A stretch of 42,522 bases of DNA, taken from positions 1-42,522 of the forward strand of contig JAUNGL010000010.1 of NCBI GenBank assembly GCA_030524665.1, given 5' to 3'. Positions 33,300 to 41,642 of the stretch are shown here, one piece after another. The position numbers and the translations under genes are program-made. Each line of letters starts with the position of its first letter. Position 1 is the first letter of the stretch. The stretch comes from Lachnospiraceae bacterium (GTDB lineage Bacteria > Bacillota > Clostridia > Lachnospirales > Lachnospiraceae). The notes below the pieces were generated by a model, which saw only the letters and a program-made list of their open reading frames with translations, did not search any database and was not told the DNA's origin.

Positions 33300-33875
33300 G
33301 TGAAAGTGGTGGGAGCAGTGAGGGGAAAGAATTACAGAAAAAAGAAGAAATCCATACTGAAGGAGATCATCAGCTGGACGATTTATCTGGCTATTGTGTT
33401 TACGGCAGCATGGCTGGTGACTCACTATGTGGCAGAACAGACACAGGTGAGCGGAGAGTCCATGTATCCCATGTTGAATGACGGGGACCGGCTGGTAGTT
33501 GACAAGATTTCCTATCACTTTACGGATCCGAAACGTTTTGATGTCGTGGTATTTCCGTTCCATTATCAGGAGGATACGTATTATATCAAGAGGATTATCG
33601 GGCTTCCCGGTGAGACTGTGCGGATATCGGACGGCGTGATTTACATTAACGGACGGGTGCTGGAGGAAAATTTTGGGTATGAAGCGATACAGAATCCGGG
33701 GCTGGCTTCAGATCTGATTACACTCGGGCAGGATGAATACTTCCTGCTGGGGGATAACCGCAATAACAGTTCTGACAGCAGAGAGCCGAGCGTAGGAAAT
33801 GTAGTGCGGGAGGATCTGATCGGCCGTGCCTGGTTCCGGATCTGGCCGCTGTCGAAGCTCGGATTCCTTAGGTGA
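33300..33875 (+). CDS. lepB: Type I signal peptidase, paralogue 3
   Basis: This 191-aa signal peptidase is very similar to the preceding one. It has a basic KKKK patch, a TM helix (~24-43), catalytic Ser54 in VSGESMYPMLNDGD and Lys97 in YYIKRIIGLPGE, and EYFLLGDNRNNSSDSREPSVGNVVREDLIGRAWFRIWPLSKLGFLR at the end. The SMxPT Pro is followed by Met instead of Thr. The start is uncertain: only GTG codons (33300, 33306, 33309, 33318) are available, none with an ideal ribosome binding site. It probably arose by tandem duplication with paralogue 2. Confidence 0.93.
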   Translation: MKVVGAVRGKNYRKKKKSILKEIISWTIYLAIVFTAAWLVTHYVAEQTQVSGESMYPMLNDGDRLVVDKISYHFTDPKRFDVVVFPFHYQEDTYYIKRIIGLPGETVRISDGVIYINGRVLEENFGYEAIQNPGLASDLITLGQDEYFLLGDNRNNSSDSREPSVGNVVREDLIGRAWFRIWPLSKLGFLR

Positions 33876-33884
33876 GGAGAAAGC

Positions 33885-34655
33885 ATGAAACGAATATCAG
33901 AAATCAAGACAGAACTGGAACAGGCGGATCAGGCCTCCAGAATCCGGCTGATGGAGCAGTATCAGACGGATGGCCGTGCAGGTGTTGCCAGTCTGATCCG
34001 AAAGTACCGCAGAAAGATGGAACAGGATGAACAAGAACGGATCCGTCTGGAACAGATGCGTGCATTTGAGCATGAGTATGAGCATCTTGGCTATATCTGC
34101 GGAATTGATGAAGCGGGGCGCGGGCCGCTGGCTGGCCCTGTAGTAGCAGGGGCAGTGATTCTGCCGAAGGACTGTGAAATTTTTTATCTGAATGATTCGA
34201 AGCAGCTCAGTGAGAAAAAGAGGGAACTGCTCTACGATGAGATTATGGAAAAGGCAGTGGCCACCGGAATCGGCATCGTGGGGCCGGAGCGGATTGATGA
34301 AATTAATATCCTGCAGGCGACGTATGAGGCAATGCGCCAGGCAGTAGCGAAGCTTGGTGTCACTCCGCAAATACTTTTGAATGATGCAGTGACGATTCCG
34401 GAGGTAGTGATTCCGCAGGTGCCTATTATCAAGGGCGACGCGAAGAGTGTGTCGATCGCAGCTGCAAGCATACTGGCAAAGGTGACGAGGGACCGTATGA
34501 TGCGGGAGTACGACAGGGAGTTTCCGGAATACGGGTTTGCAGGCCATAAAGGTTACGGATCTGCCGTACATATTGAAGCAATCCGGAAATATGGACCCTG
34601 TGTGATACATCGCAGAAGCTTTCTGAAAAATTTCGTTTCAGAAGAGAAAGTGTAA
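33885..34655 (+). CDS. rnhB: Ribonuclease HII
   Basis: This 256-aa protein has the RNase HII core from about residue 70 (YICGIDEAGRGPLAGPVVAGAVIL, with the metal-binding Asp/Glu pair). YLNDSKQLSEKKRELLYDEI, ILLNDAVTIP, IKGDAKSVSIAAASILAKVTRDR and FAGHKGYGSAVHIEAI follow. It removes RNA from RNA-DNA hybrids. The ~65-residue charged N-terminal extension (KRISEIKTELEQADQASRI...) also occurs in Bacillus-type RnhB. AGGAGA precedes ATG 33885, 9 bp after the signal peptidase stop. Confidence 0.96.
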   Translation: MKRISEIKTELEQADQASRIRLMEQYQTDGRAGVASLIRKYRRKMEQDEQERIRLEQMRAFEHEYEHLGYICGIDEAGRGPLAGPVVAGAVILPKDCEIFYLNDSKQLSEKKRELLYDEIMEKAVATGIGIVGPERIDEINILQATYEAMRQAVAKLGVTPQILLNDAVTIPEVVIPQVPIIKGDAKSVSIAAASILAKVTRDRMMREYDREFPEYGFAGHKGYGSAVHIEAIRKYGPCVIHRRSFLKNFVSEEKV

Positions 34656-34689
34656 ATGGTTATTACTCGAATCAGGGAGAGGTATCAGC

Positions 34690-35040
34690 TTGAATAAACG
34701 GCAGACCGGAACGGAATATGAACAACGGGCAGCACAGCTTCTGGCAGAGAGAGGATATCGGATTATGGAAAGGAATTTCCGGTGTCGCCAGGGTGAGATT
34801 GACCTGATCGCAGAGGATGGAGAATATCTGGTTTTTGTGGAAGTGAAATACCGTCAGGATGAGCAGATGGGGCGCAGTACAGAGGCGGTAAATTTCAGGA
34901 AACAGCAGCGGATCATCCGAAGCGCCCGGTATTATCTGCTTTGCCATCCGAATGAGCGGGAACGGCCGTGCCGGTTTGATGTGGTTGCGTTTCAGGGAGA
35001 GGAAGCGGAGCTTTTTCAGGATGCTTTCTGGTGCGGATGA
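34690..35040 (+). CDS. yraN: YraN family (UPF0102) endonuclease-like protein
   Basis: This 116-aa protein begins with KRQTGTEYEQRAAQLLAERGYRIMERNFRCRQGEIDLIAEDGEYLVFVEVKYR, the conserved YraN core. The E..GEIDLI..VFVEVK pattern is a PD-(D/E)XK nuclease-like active-site arrangement. Its in vivo role is unknown. The first codon is TTG at 34690, with AGGGAGAGG just upstream. It follows rnhB, a common arrangement in Firmicutes, and the next gene is another nuclease-like protein. Confidence 0.93.
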   Translation: MNKRQTGTEYEQRAAQLLAERGYRIMERNFRCRQGEIDLIAEDGEYLVFVEVKYRQDEQMGRSTEAVNFRKQQRIIRSARYYLLCHPNERERPCRFDVVAFQGEEAELFQDAFWCG

Positions 35041-35050
35041 AAGGATGCGT

Positions 35051-35524
35051 ATGAAGGAAGAAAAGGTCTTGGTTCTCTGTCTGGCGGGTGGTGTGTTGAT
35101 TCTGTTTCTCGTCGTTACTGTGATGCTTTTCCTGAAACAGACGTGGTATTATCCGTACCGGGCAAGAACTATACTGACGAAGCGGGAATACCAGTTTTAT
35201 CTTTTGCTGCAGAGGGAGGCAGCGCGCCGCGGACTTCTGATCTGTCCCAAGGTTGGTCTGAAGGATTTGATGGAAGTGACCAGCCGGAGAAACTATATGA
35301 AATATTTTCATAAGATTGCACAGAAGCATGTAGACTTTGTTGTCTGTGATCGGGAGCTGAGGGTATTGTTTGCAGTTGAATTGGATGATGGCTCGCATGA
35401 CAATGGAAGTGCCAGAAAACGTGACCAGTTCAAAAACCGGGCGTTCAAGGCGGCGAAGATTTCGCTGAAACGGATTCGGAATTATGATGAGGCTTCTGTG
35501 CGGGAGTTGTTCCGCGGGCTGTGA
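35051..35524 (+). CDS. Membrane-anchored DUF2726 protein
   Basis: This 157-aa protein has one N-terminal TM helix (about residues 5-25: VLVLCLAGGVLILFLVVTVMLF) and a cytoplasmic DUF2726 domain. The domain shows the LLICPKVGLKDLMEV segment and VDFVVCDRELRVLFAVELDDGSHD followed by RDQFKNRAFKAAKISLKRI. This H/D-rich pattern resembles Vsr/PD-(D/E)XK-like nuclease folds; activity is unproven. ATG 35051 is chosen because AAAGGA lies 6 nt upstream. The frame extends upstream into yraN but without support. Confidence 0.85.
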   Translation: MKEEKVLVLCLAGGVLILFLVVTVMLFLKQTWYYPYRARTILTKREYQFYLLLQREAARRGLLICPKVGLKDLMEVTSRRNYMKYFHKIAQKHVDFVVCDRELRVLFAVELDDGSHDNGSARKRDQFKNRAFKAAKISLKRIRNYDEASVRELFRGL

Positions 35525-35562
35525 TGCGATAGAAAGAGCCGAAAATGAAAGGACTGTAGAAC

Positions 35563-36426
35563 ATGATACAGGATTTAAATATAAAACGCACCGGGAGAAA
35601 TGCGGCAGTTCAGATACAGGAGAGCGAAGGTGTTCCGTTTCTGACTTTTCCGGCGCTTTCTGCACTTCCGGGAGTGAATCACGGATTCAGTACACGGTTG
35701 GGCGGCGTAAGCCGGGAGGAGCTGTCGACTATGAACCTCAGCTTTACACGCGGAGACGAGCCGGAACGTGTCAGGGAGAATTATCGGAGGCTTGGCCATG
35801 CAATGGGATTTGATCTGGAGGATATGGTATTTTCCTGGCAGACACACACGAATTGCGTGCGTGCGGTGACAGAACAGGACCGTGGAAAGGGCTATACAGC
35901 GGAACGTGATTATAGGGATGTAGACGGACTGGTTACGAATGTTCCCGGCCTGGTGCTTGTGACATTTTATGCGGACTGTGTGCCTCTCTTTTTTGTGGAT
36001 CCGGTCCATCGGGCGATTGGACTGTCGCATTCCGGCTGGAGGGGAACGGTAAGTGATATTGCCGGAGTGACGGTAAGGGCTATGCAGGAGAAGTATGGGA
36101 CTGAGCCTGAGAATCTGATCGCGGCGATAGGCCCGTCGATCTGCCGTTCCTGCTATGAAGTGAGCGAGGATGTAATTCTGAAGGTACGGGAGCAGTACCC
36201 TCAGGGGATGTGGGATCTTCTGTATGACACAAAAGAAAACGGGAAGTACCAGTTGGATTTGTGGGAGGTATGCCGTCAGAATATGATACGTGCCGGGATT
36301 TTGCCGGAGCATATTTCGGTGACGGATATTTGTACGTGCTGCAATCCGGACCTGCTTTTTTCACATCGGGCCTCGCAGGGAAAACGTGGGAATCTGGCTG
36401 CGTTTTTGAGTATCCGTGCAGTATGA
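35563..36426 (+). CDS. pgeF: Peptidoglycan editing factor PgeF (laccase-domain, YfiH family)
   Basis: This 287-aa member of the DUF152/laccase-domain family has GVNHGFSTRLGGVS near the N-terminus, FSWQTHTNCVRAVT (metal-ligand His), VDGLVTNVPGLVLVTFYADCVPLFFVDP, IGLSHSGWRGTVSDIAG, AAIGPSICRSCYEVSEDV and the C-terminal ISVTDICTCCNPDLLFSHRAS. These proteins bind zinc through His/Cys/His. In E. coli PgeF prevents misincorporation of L-serine into peptidoglycan precursors; older names call it polyphenol oxidase. AAAGGA lies about 11 nt before ATG. The next gene starts about 77 bp downstream. Confidence 0.92.
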   Translation: MIQDLNIKRTGRNAAVQIQESEGVPFLTFPALSALPGVNHGFSTRLGGVSREELSTMNLSFTRGDEPERVRENYRRLGHAMGFDLEDMVFSWQTHTNCVRAVTEQDRGKGYTAERDYRDVDGLVTNVPGLVLVTFYADCVPLFFVDPVHRAIGLSHSGWRGTVSDIAGVTVRAMQEKYGTEPENLIAAIGPSICRSCYEVSEDVILKVREQYPQGMWDLLYDTKENGKYQLDLWEVCRQNMIRAGILPEHISVTDICTCCNPDLLFSHRASQGKRGNLAAFLSIRAV

Positions 36427-36503
36427 TGACAGCAGCCACTTCGGGAAGGATTGGGTATGTTTTTGCACCTGAATCCCGGGTTTTGTGGTTTGGGAGTATA
36501 AAA

Positions 36504-37922
36504 ATGAAACATAGAAAAGGACATTTAATTAAAGAAGTGCTTTCTGGTTCCATTGCGGAGGAACTGGAGGTAGAAGCAGGTGATTATCTGCTTGCAGTCA
36601 ACGGAGAAGAGGTTGAAGATGTATTTGATTACCGGTTTCTGGTAAAGGACGAAGAGCTGGAGATTCTCATTGAAAAGGCGGATGGAGAGCAGTGGGAGCT
36701 TGAAATCGAGAAGGATTATGATGAGGAGCTGGGAATTGTATTCGAAAATGACCTGATGAGTGAATACCATTCCTGCCGGAACCGCTGTATCTTCTGTTTC
36801 ATCGACCAGATGCCGCCGAATATGCGGGAAACGCTCTATTTTAAAGATGATGATTCCAGGCTTTCTTTTTTGCAGGGAAATTATATCACGCTTACCAATA
36901 TGAGTGAGAAGGATATTGACCGGATTATCCGCTTTCATCTGGCACCGATTAATATTTCCGTCCATACGACGAATCCGGAGCTGCGCTGCCAGATGCTGCA
37001 CAACCGTTTTGCAGGAAAAACACTTGAGTATCTGAAACGGCTGTATGAGCATCAGATCGAGATGAATGGACAGATTGTGCTTTGCAAAGGGATCAACGAC
37101 GGAAAGGAACTGGAGCGTACCGTGGATGATCTGTCTGCATATCTGCCATTTTTGCGGAGTGTGTCTGTGGTGCCGGCCGGAATTACGAAATACCGTGATC
37201 ATCTGTATCCGATCGAACTGTTTGACAAAGGAGGTGCAGAAAAAGTTATTGATTATATTGAGAGCAGACAGCCGGAGTTTTATGAAAGGTACGGGTTGCA
37301 TTTTATCCATCCAAGCGACGAGTTTTATCTTCTGGCGGAGCGTGAGTTCCCGGAAGAAGAACGGTATGACGGCTATATCCAGCTTGAGAACGGTGTCGGT
37401 ATGATGCGTCTTCTTGGGGAAGAGTTTGCAGACAGTCTCAGGTGCAGGATACAGGAACCGGGATATCAGGAGGAGAAAAAGAGAATGCAGCGGACTCTGA
37501 CGATAGCTACCGGGAAGCTTGCAGGAGGAATGCTGGAAGGTCTGGCAGAACGTGCAATGAACGCCTATCCGGGGCTTCGCATTCGTGTGTGCAGCATCAG
37601 AAATGATTTTTTTGGGGAGACGATTACGGTATCAGGACTGATCACCGGACAGGATCTCGTGAAACAAGTCAGGGAATTGGCGGCAGAGAAGAAGGAACTC
37701 GGGGATACGCTGCTGATTTCGTCTAATATGCTGCGTTCCGGTGAGAACGTGTTTCTGGATGATATGACTGTGGCAGAGGCAGAGGAAATGCTTGGGATGC
37801 GGATTTGTCCGGTGGATTCACGGGGAGAAGATTTGCTGAATGCGATACTTGACCCGGAGTACCGGATGGAACGGGAAAATGAGAACTATGTCTATATTCA
37901 GGCGTACGAAGCAGGGGAATGA
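36504..37922 (+). CDS. DUF512 protein with PDZ-like and radical-SAM-like domains
   Basis: This 472-aa protein has an N-terminal PDZ-like segment (KGHLIKEVLSGSIAEELEVEAGDYLLAVNGEEVEDVFDY). It continues with YHSCRNRCIFCFIDQMPPNMRETLYFKDDDSRLSFLQGNYITLTNM, whose Cys91-x3-Cys95-x2-Cys98 matches the radical SAM iron-sulfur motif. The C-terminal half contains the DUF512 region (ISSNMLRSGENVFLDDMTVAE). Family function is unknown; it is common in Clostridia and cyanobacteria. Start at ATG 36504 is set by GGGAG 7 nt upstream and by the family N-terminus; the longer frame from 36261 overlaps pgeF. Confidence 0.88.
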   Translation: MKHRKGHLIKEVLSGSIAEELEVEAGDYLLAVNGEEVEDVFDYRFLVKDEELEILIEKADGEQWELEIEKDYDEELGIVFENDLMSEYHSCRNRCIFCFIDQMPPNMRETLYFKDDDSRLSFLQGNYITLTNMSEKDIDRIIRFHLAPINISVHTTNPELRCQMLHNRFAGKTLEYLKRLYEHQIEMNGQIVLCKGINDGKELERTVDDLSAYLPFLRSVSVVPAGITKYRDHLYPIELFDKGGAEKVIDYIESRQPEFYERYGLHFIHPSDEFYLLAEREFPEEERYDGYIQLENGVGMMRLLGEEFADSLRCRIQEPGYQEEKKRMQRTLTIATGKLAGGMLEGLAERAMNAYPGLRIRVCSIRNDFFGETITVSGLITGQDLVKQVRELAAEKKELGDTLLISSNMLRSGENVFLDDMTVAEAEEMLGMRICPVDSRGEDLLNAILDPEYRMERENENYVYIQAYEAGE

Positions 37923-38000
37923 TAAGAGACGTACCGAGGGAAAATGATTCCCGTGCAGAAAAATTTTGTGGTGAATCTGTTATATTTCAAATGGAATGAA

Positions 38001-38032
38001 AAAGGATGTCCCGGAAAACGGGGCATCCTTTT
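38001..38032. terminator. Bidirectional terminator between DUF512 and prs
   Basis: AAAGGATGTCCCG (38001-38013) and CGGGGCATCCTTT (38019-38031) form a near-perfect 13-bp stem with a 5-nt loop. As flanks are A-rich on the left and T-rich on the right, it can stop transcription from both converging genes. Confidence 0.85.
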
Positions 38033-38083
38033 GAATCTAAAGAAAAACTGTAGCAGAAAACGGATCAGGCTGCCTGGGAATTT

Positions 38084-39259
38084 TCAGGAATGAAGTGCAC
38101 GATACGAATTCAGCAGTTCATTAATCTTATCAGTCGGAGATTCTACCTTGCTCATGGAGATATCGTGGTTCAAGCACTCAACAATCATGGCAAGGAAACG
38201 TGACATATCAGCTTCTGCATAATAAGGCTTTGTGAGCAGTTCCGGTGAGCGGTAGTTCAGATTGGTAGTCACTACCTTTGTAATATAGCCTTTTTCATAA
38301 TATTCGTCAAATTTGTCAAAGCCATCTGTAAACAGGCCGAAAGTTGTACAGATGAACACACGTTTCGCATTGCGCTCTTTGAGCTGGCGGGCGGTATCCA
38401 ACATACTCCCGCCGGAGGAAATCATATCATCGATGATAATGACATCCTTACCCTCGACGGAATCTCCGAGAAATTCATGGGCCACAATCGGATTCTTTCC
38501 ATTTACAATCACAGAATAGTCACGCCGTTTGTAGAACATACCCATGTCTATTCCAAGAATATTTGCAAAGTATACAGCGCGGCTCATAGCGCCCTCATCC
38601 GGACTGATCACCATCAAATGCTCCGGGTCGATCCGGAAATCTTCCACAGTATCAATCAGCGCTTTCAAAAACTGATAGGTAGGCATGAAAGAATCAAATC
38701 CATTCAGCGGAATCGCATTCTGGACGCGCGGGTCGTGGGCATCGAATGTGATGATATTTGAAACCCCCATATCTGCCAGTTCCTGCAGAGCGAGAGAGCA
38801 ATCAAGTGACTCTCGTTTGTTTCTCTTGTGCTGGCGTCCTTCATACAGGAAAGGCATCACGACATTGATGCGCTTTGCTTTGCCTGTCGCAGCAGAAATA
38901 ATGCGCTTCAGATCCTGAAAGTGATTGTCCGGAGACATATGGTTCTCGATGCCGCATACGGAATATGTCAGACTGTAATTGCAGACATCCACCAGAATAT
39001 ACAGGTCGGTACCGCGTACCGAATCCAGAATCTGTCCCTTTCCTTCGCCGGAACCGAATCTGGGACAGCGGCAGTCCAGCAGATAGTTATCTTCCAGATA
39101 GGAGCGTGTAAGTGAATTCCCCACATGCCTGCTGGCATCTTTACGCATCGCTACAAGGTGTCCGTTGACAGTGTTACCAAGCTCACGGCAGCCTTCCAGA
39201 GCTGCAATTCTCAATGTGCCGACCGGGAGCATTTGCTCCATAGTTTCGAAATCTGACAT
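38084..39259 (-). CDS. prs: Ribose-phosphate pyrophosphokinase (long form)
   Basis: This 391-aa minus-strand protein makes PRPP from ribose-5-phosphate and ATP. The PRPP loop is clear: KDVIIIDDMISSGGSMLDTARQLKER. A divergent catalytic region (FLYEGRQHKRNKRESLDCSLALQELADMGVSNIITFDAHDPR) corresponds to the RQDRK..REPI and DLH parts of ordinary Prs. At 391 aa it is ~75 residues longer than usual enzymes, a form I associate with Clostridia. ATG at 39259 is preferred, since GGAGGATGAT lies just upstream on the minus strand; the longer frame to 39343 has no such support. It stands alone, converging on DUF512. Confidence 0.92.
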   Translation of the reverse strand: MSDFETMEQMLPVGTLRIAALEGCRELGNTVNGHLVAMRKDASRHVGNSLTRSYLEDNYLLDCRCPRFGSGEGKGQILDSVRGTDLYILVDVCNYSLTYSVCGIENHMSPDNHFQDLKRIISAATGKAKRINVVMPFLYEGRQHKRNKRESLDCSLALQELADMGVSNIITFDAHDPRVQNAIPLNGFDSFMPTYQFLKALIDTVEDFRIDPEHLMVISPDEGAMSRAVYFANILGIDMGMFYKRRDYSVIVNGKNPIVAHEFLGDSVEGKDVIIIDDMISSGGSMLDTARQLKERNAKRVFICTTFGLFTDGFDKFDEYYEKGYITKVVTTNLNYRSPELLTKPYYAEADMSRFLAMIVECLNHDISMSKVESPTDKINELLNSYRALHS

Positions 39260-39634
39260 ATCATCCTCCAAAGTATAGTATAATGATTGAAATACTGCAA
39301 TGACTGCAGTTATTCGAAAAATGCAAACACAGATTTTTGTCAAGCTTCTACTTATTTATATCATTTTAGCAGGTGCCAGTCAAGAAAATTGACGGATTTT
39401 ATCGAATACAATGCAGAATGCTGCGTGTGTTTTTTGAGATGACAGTTCAGACGCAGACAGAAGCTGCGTGAGCGGCGGACAGCTGCAAAGCAGACGGGAT
39501 GCGGCTTGCATGGCGTAAGGCTGAGCTGTAACTCCGGCAACAAAATACTTTACAAAGCAAACCTCATATTGTAAAATCAACGGGTATGATGCTGAGAAAT
39601 ATAGAAAGATATGTTCAGATAAAGGAGGAAGAAG
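39260..39634. other. 375-bp intergenic region between divergent prs and der
   Basis: This region carries upstream signals of both genes. ACTGCA (39294-39299) and TGCAGT (39305-39310) form a 6-bp inverted repeat near the prs start. Further on, ACGCAG and CTGCGT (around 39449-39467) form a hairpin. No tRNA-like fold, known riboswitch or convincing open frame was seen; short minus-strand frames here lack ribosome binding sites. Confidence 0.4.
39549..39577 (+). promoter_or_regulatory. Probable promoter for der-plsY-gpsA
   Basis: TTTACA (39549-39554) and TAAAAT (39572-39577) have a 17-bp spacer and lie 58 bp upstream of der. Confidence 0.5.
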
Positions 39635-40963
39635 ATGAGTAAACCAATCGTTGCGATTGTCGGCAGGCCGAATGTCGGGAAATCGACTCTGTTTAATGCA
39701 CTGGCAGGAGAAAATATTTCGATTGTAAAGGATACGCCGGGCGTGACCAGAGACCGTATTTATGCTGATGTGGAGTGGCTGAATATCAACTTCACCTTAG
39801 TTGATACGGGAGGAATTGAGCCGGAGAGCAGTGACGTGATCCTGTCGCAGATGCGGGACCAGGCACAGATTGCGATTGATACGGCGGATGTGATCATGTT
39901 TCTGGTAGACTGCAGACAGGGACTGACGGATTCTGATTCGAAGGTGGCTGATATGCTGCGCCGCTCCCACAAATCGGTTGTGCTGGTAGTCAATAAAGTA
40001 GATAATTATAATAAGATGATGGCAGATGTGTTTGAATTCTATAATCTCGGAATCGGTGAACCATATGCGATCTCGGCGGCGAACCGGACAGGCATCGGAG
40101 ATATGCTCGATGTTGTGATCTCACATTTCAATTCGGAGGAGCTGGAGGATTTTGAAGATGAGAGACCGAGAGTTGCGATTGTCGGAAAGCCGAATGTCGG
40201 GAAATCTTCGTTGATTAATAAGCTGCTTGGCGAAAAACGTCTGATTGTTTCTGATATTGCAGGAACCACCAGGGATGCTGTGGATACGGCGGTTACCTGG
40301 AATGACCGGGAGTATGTATTTATTGATACGGCTGGATTGAGACGCAAGAACAAAATCAAAGAAGAACTGGAACGTTATAGCATTATCCGGACTGTGACAG
40401 CTGTGGAGCGTGCAGATATTGTCGTTATTATGATTGATGCAGTAGAAGGCGTAACCGAGCAGGATGCGAAGATCGCAGGGATCGCACATGACCGCGGCAA
40501 GGGAATTGTAATTGCAGTTAATAAGTGGGATGCTATTGAGAAGGATGACAAAACCATTTACCGCTATACCGAGCGAATCCGCGAGACTTTGTCCTATATG
40601 CCGTATGCGGAAATTCTGTTTATTTCTGCGGAGACGGGACAGCGTCTGCCAAAACTGTTCGAGACGATTGATATGGTGCTTGAGAATCAGTCGATGCGTG
40701 TGGCGACAGGAGTTTTGAATGAAATCATAGCAGAAGCGGCCGCAATGCAGCAGCCGCCGTCCGACAAGGGAAAGCGGCTGAAGCTGTATTATATCACCCA
40801 GGTGTCTGTGAAACCACCGACATTTGTGATTTTTGTCAATGACAAGGAACTGATGCATTTTTCGTATACCCGGTATCTGGAAAATAAGATTCGTGATACC
40901 TTCGGATTCCGCGGTACTTCTTTAAAATTTATCATCCGGGAGAGGAAGGACAGGGAAAACTGA
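39635..40963 (+). CDS. der: Ribosome biogenesis GTPase Der (EngA)
   Basis: This 442-aa protein has two tandem GTPase domains, the hallmark of Der. The first has [14 protein letters not shown] (from residue 10), [14 protein letters not shown] and NKVD. The second has [14 protein letters not shown] (from ~184), [22 protein letters not shown] and NKWD. A C-terminal KH-like domain ends [13 protein letters not shown]. It is needed for 50S assembly. AAAGGAGG precedes ATG. plsY follows after 1 bp, then gpsA, the standard Clostridia order. Confidence 0.98.
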   Translation: MSKPIVAIVGRPNVGKSTLFNALAGENISIVKDTPGVTRDRIYADVEWLNINFTLVDTGGIEPESSDVILSQMRDQAQIAIDTADVIMFLVDCRQGLTDSDSKVADMLRRSHKSVVLVVNKVDNYNKMMADVFEFYNLGIGEPYAISAANRTGIGDMLDVVISHFNSEELEDFEDERPRVAIVGKPNVGKSSLINKLLGEKRLIVSDIAGTTRDAVDTAVTWNDREYVFIDTAGLRRKNKIKEELERYSIIRTVTAVERADIVVIMIDAVEGVTEQDAKIAGIAHDRGKGIVIAVNKWDAIEKDDKTIYRYTERIRETLSYMPYAEILFISAETGQRLPKLFETIDMVLENQSMRVATGVLNEIIAEAAAMQQPPSDKGKRLKLYYITQVSVKPPTFVIFVNDKELMHFSYTRYLENKIRDTFGFRGTSLKFIIRERKDREN

Positions 40964-40964
40964 A

Positions 40965-41612
40965 ATGGAACGATTAATCTGTCTCGCCATCGGATATGTG
41001 TTCGGGCTGTTTCAGACCAGCTATATCTATGGCAGGATGCATGGGATTGATATCAGAAATTATGGAAGCGGCAATGCAGGTACGACGAATATGCTGCGGA
41101 CGCTTGGAACGAAAGCAGGTATTCTGACCTTTTTCGGCGACTGTTTCAAATGCGTCTTTGCAGTGTGGGCGGTTCGCCTGATTTTTGGCCGAACTTACGG
41201 GGAGATTCTCCCGCTGCTCAGTTATTATACGGCTGCGGGTGTAATCCTGGGACATAACTATCCGTTTTATCTGGGGTTTCGCGGAGGAAAAGGAATCGCA
41301 GCTACAGCAGGACTTCTTTTTTCTCTGAACTGGATGATGACGTTGCTGGGAATTGTTACGTTTGGCGGTACACTGCTTCTGACCCATTATGTATCACTCG
41401 GGTCGCTGCTGGTGTATGCCGGGATGATGATAGAACTGGTTATATTCGGACAGATGGGGCTGTTTGGAATGTCACAGCCGTATCTGAATGAGATGTATGC
41501 GATTGGTGCAGCACTCACGGTACTTGCATATTGGAAGCACCGTGAAAATATTAAGCGTCTGATTCACGGAAACGAGCGGAAAACGTATTTGCTGAAAAAG
41601 AAGAAGGAATAA
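40965..41612 (+). CDS. plsY: Glycerol-3-phosphate acyltransferase PlsY
   Basis: This 215-aa integral membrane protein has about five TM helices and the PlsY motifs IRNYGSGNAGTTNMLRTLGTKAGILTFFGDCFKC, GHNYPFYLGFRGGKGIAATAGLLF and the C-terminal YWKHRENIKRLIHGNERK. It uses acyl-phosphate made by PlsX to acylate glycerol-3-phosphate. The C-terminal Lys-rich tail is cytoplasmic. gpsA, which provides glycerol-3-phosphate, starts 30 bp downstream, so the operon couples substrate and acylation. Confidence 0.97.
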   Translation: MERLICLAIGYVFGLFQTSYIYGRMHGIDIRNYGSGNAGTTNMLRTLGTKAGILTFFGDCFKCVFAVWAVRLIFGRTYGEILPLLSYYTAAGVILGHNYPFYLGFRGGKGIAATAGLLFSLNWMMTLLGIVTFGGTLLLTHYVSLGSLLVYAGMMIELVIFGQMGLFGMSQPYLNEMYAIGAALTVLAYWKHRENIKRLIHGNERKTYLLKKKKE

Positions 41613-41642
41613 GTCTGCTGCAATCAGGACAGGAGGAAACTG

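Noticed and set aside
39361..39580. Minus-strand frames of 60 and 66 aa between prs and der
   Set aside because: No ribosome binding site and no recognisable protein features; the region is better read as promoter and leader DNA.
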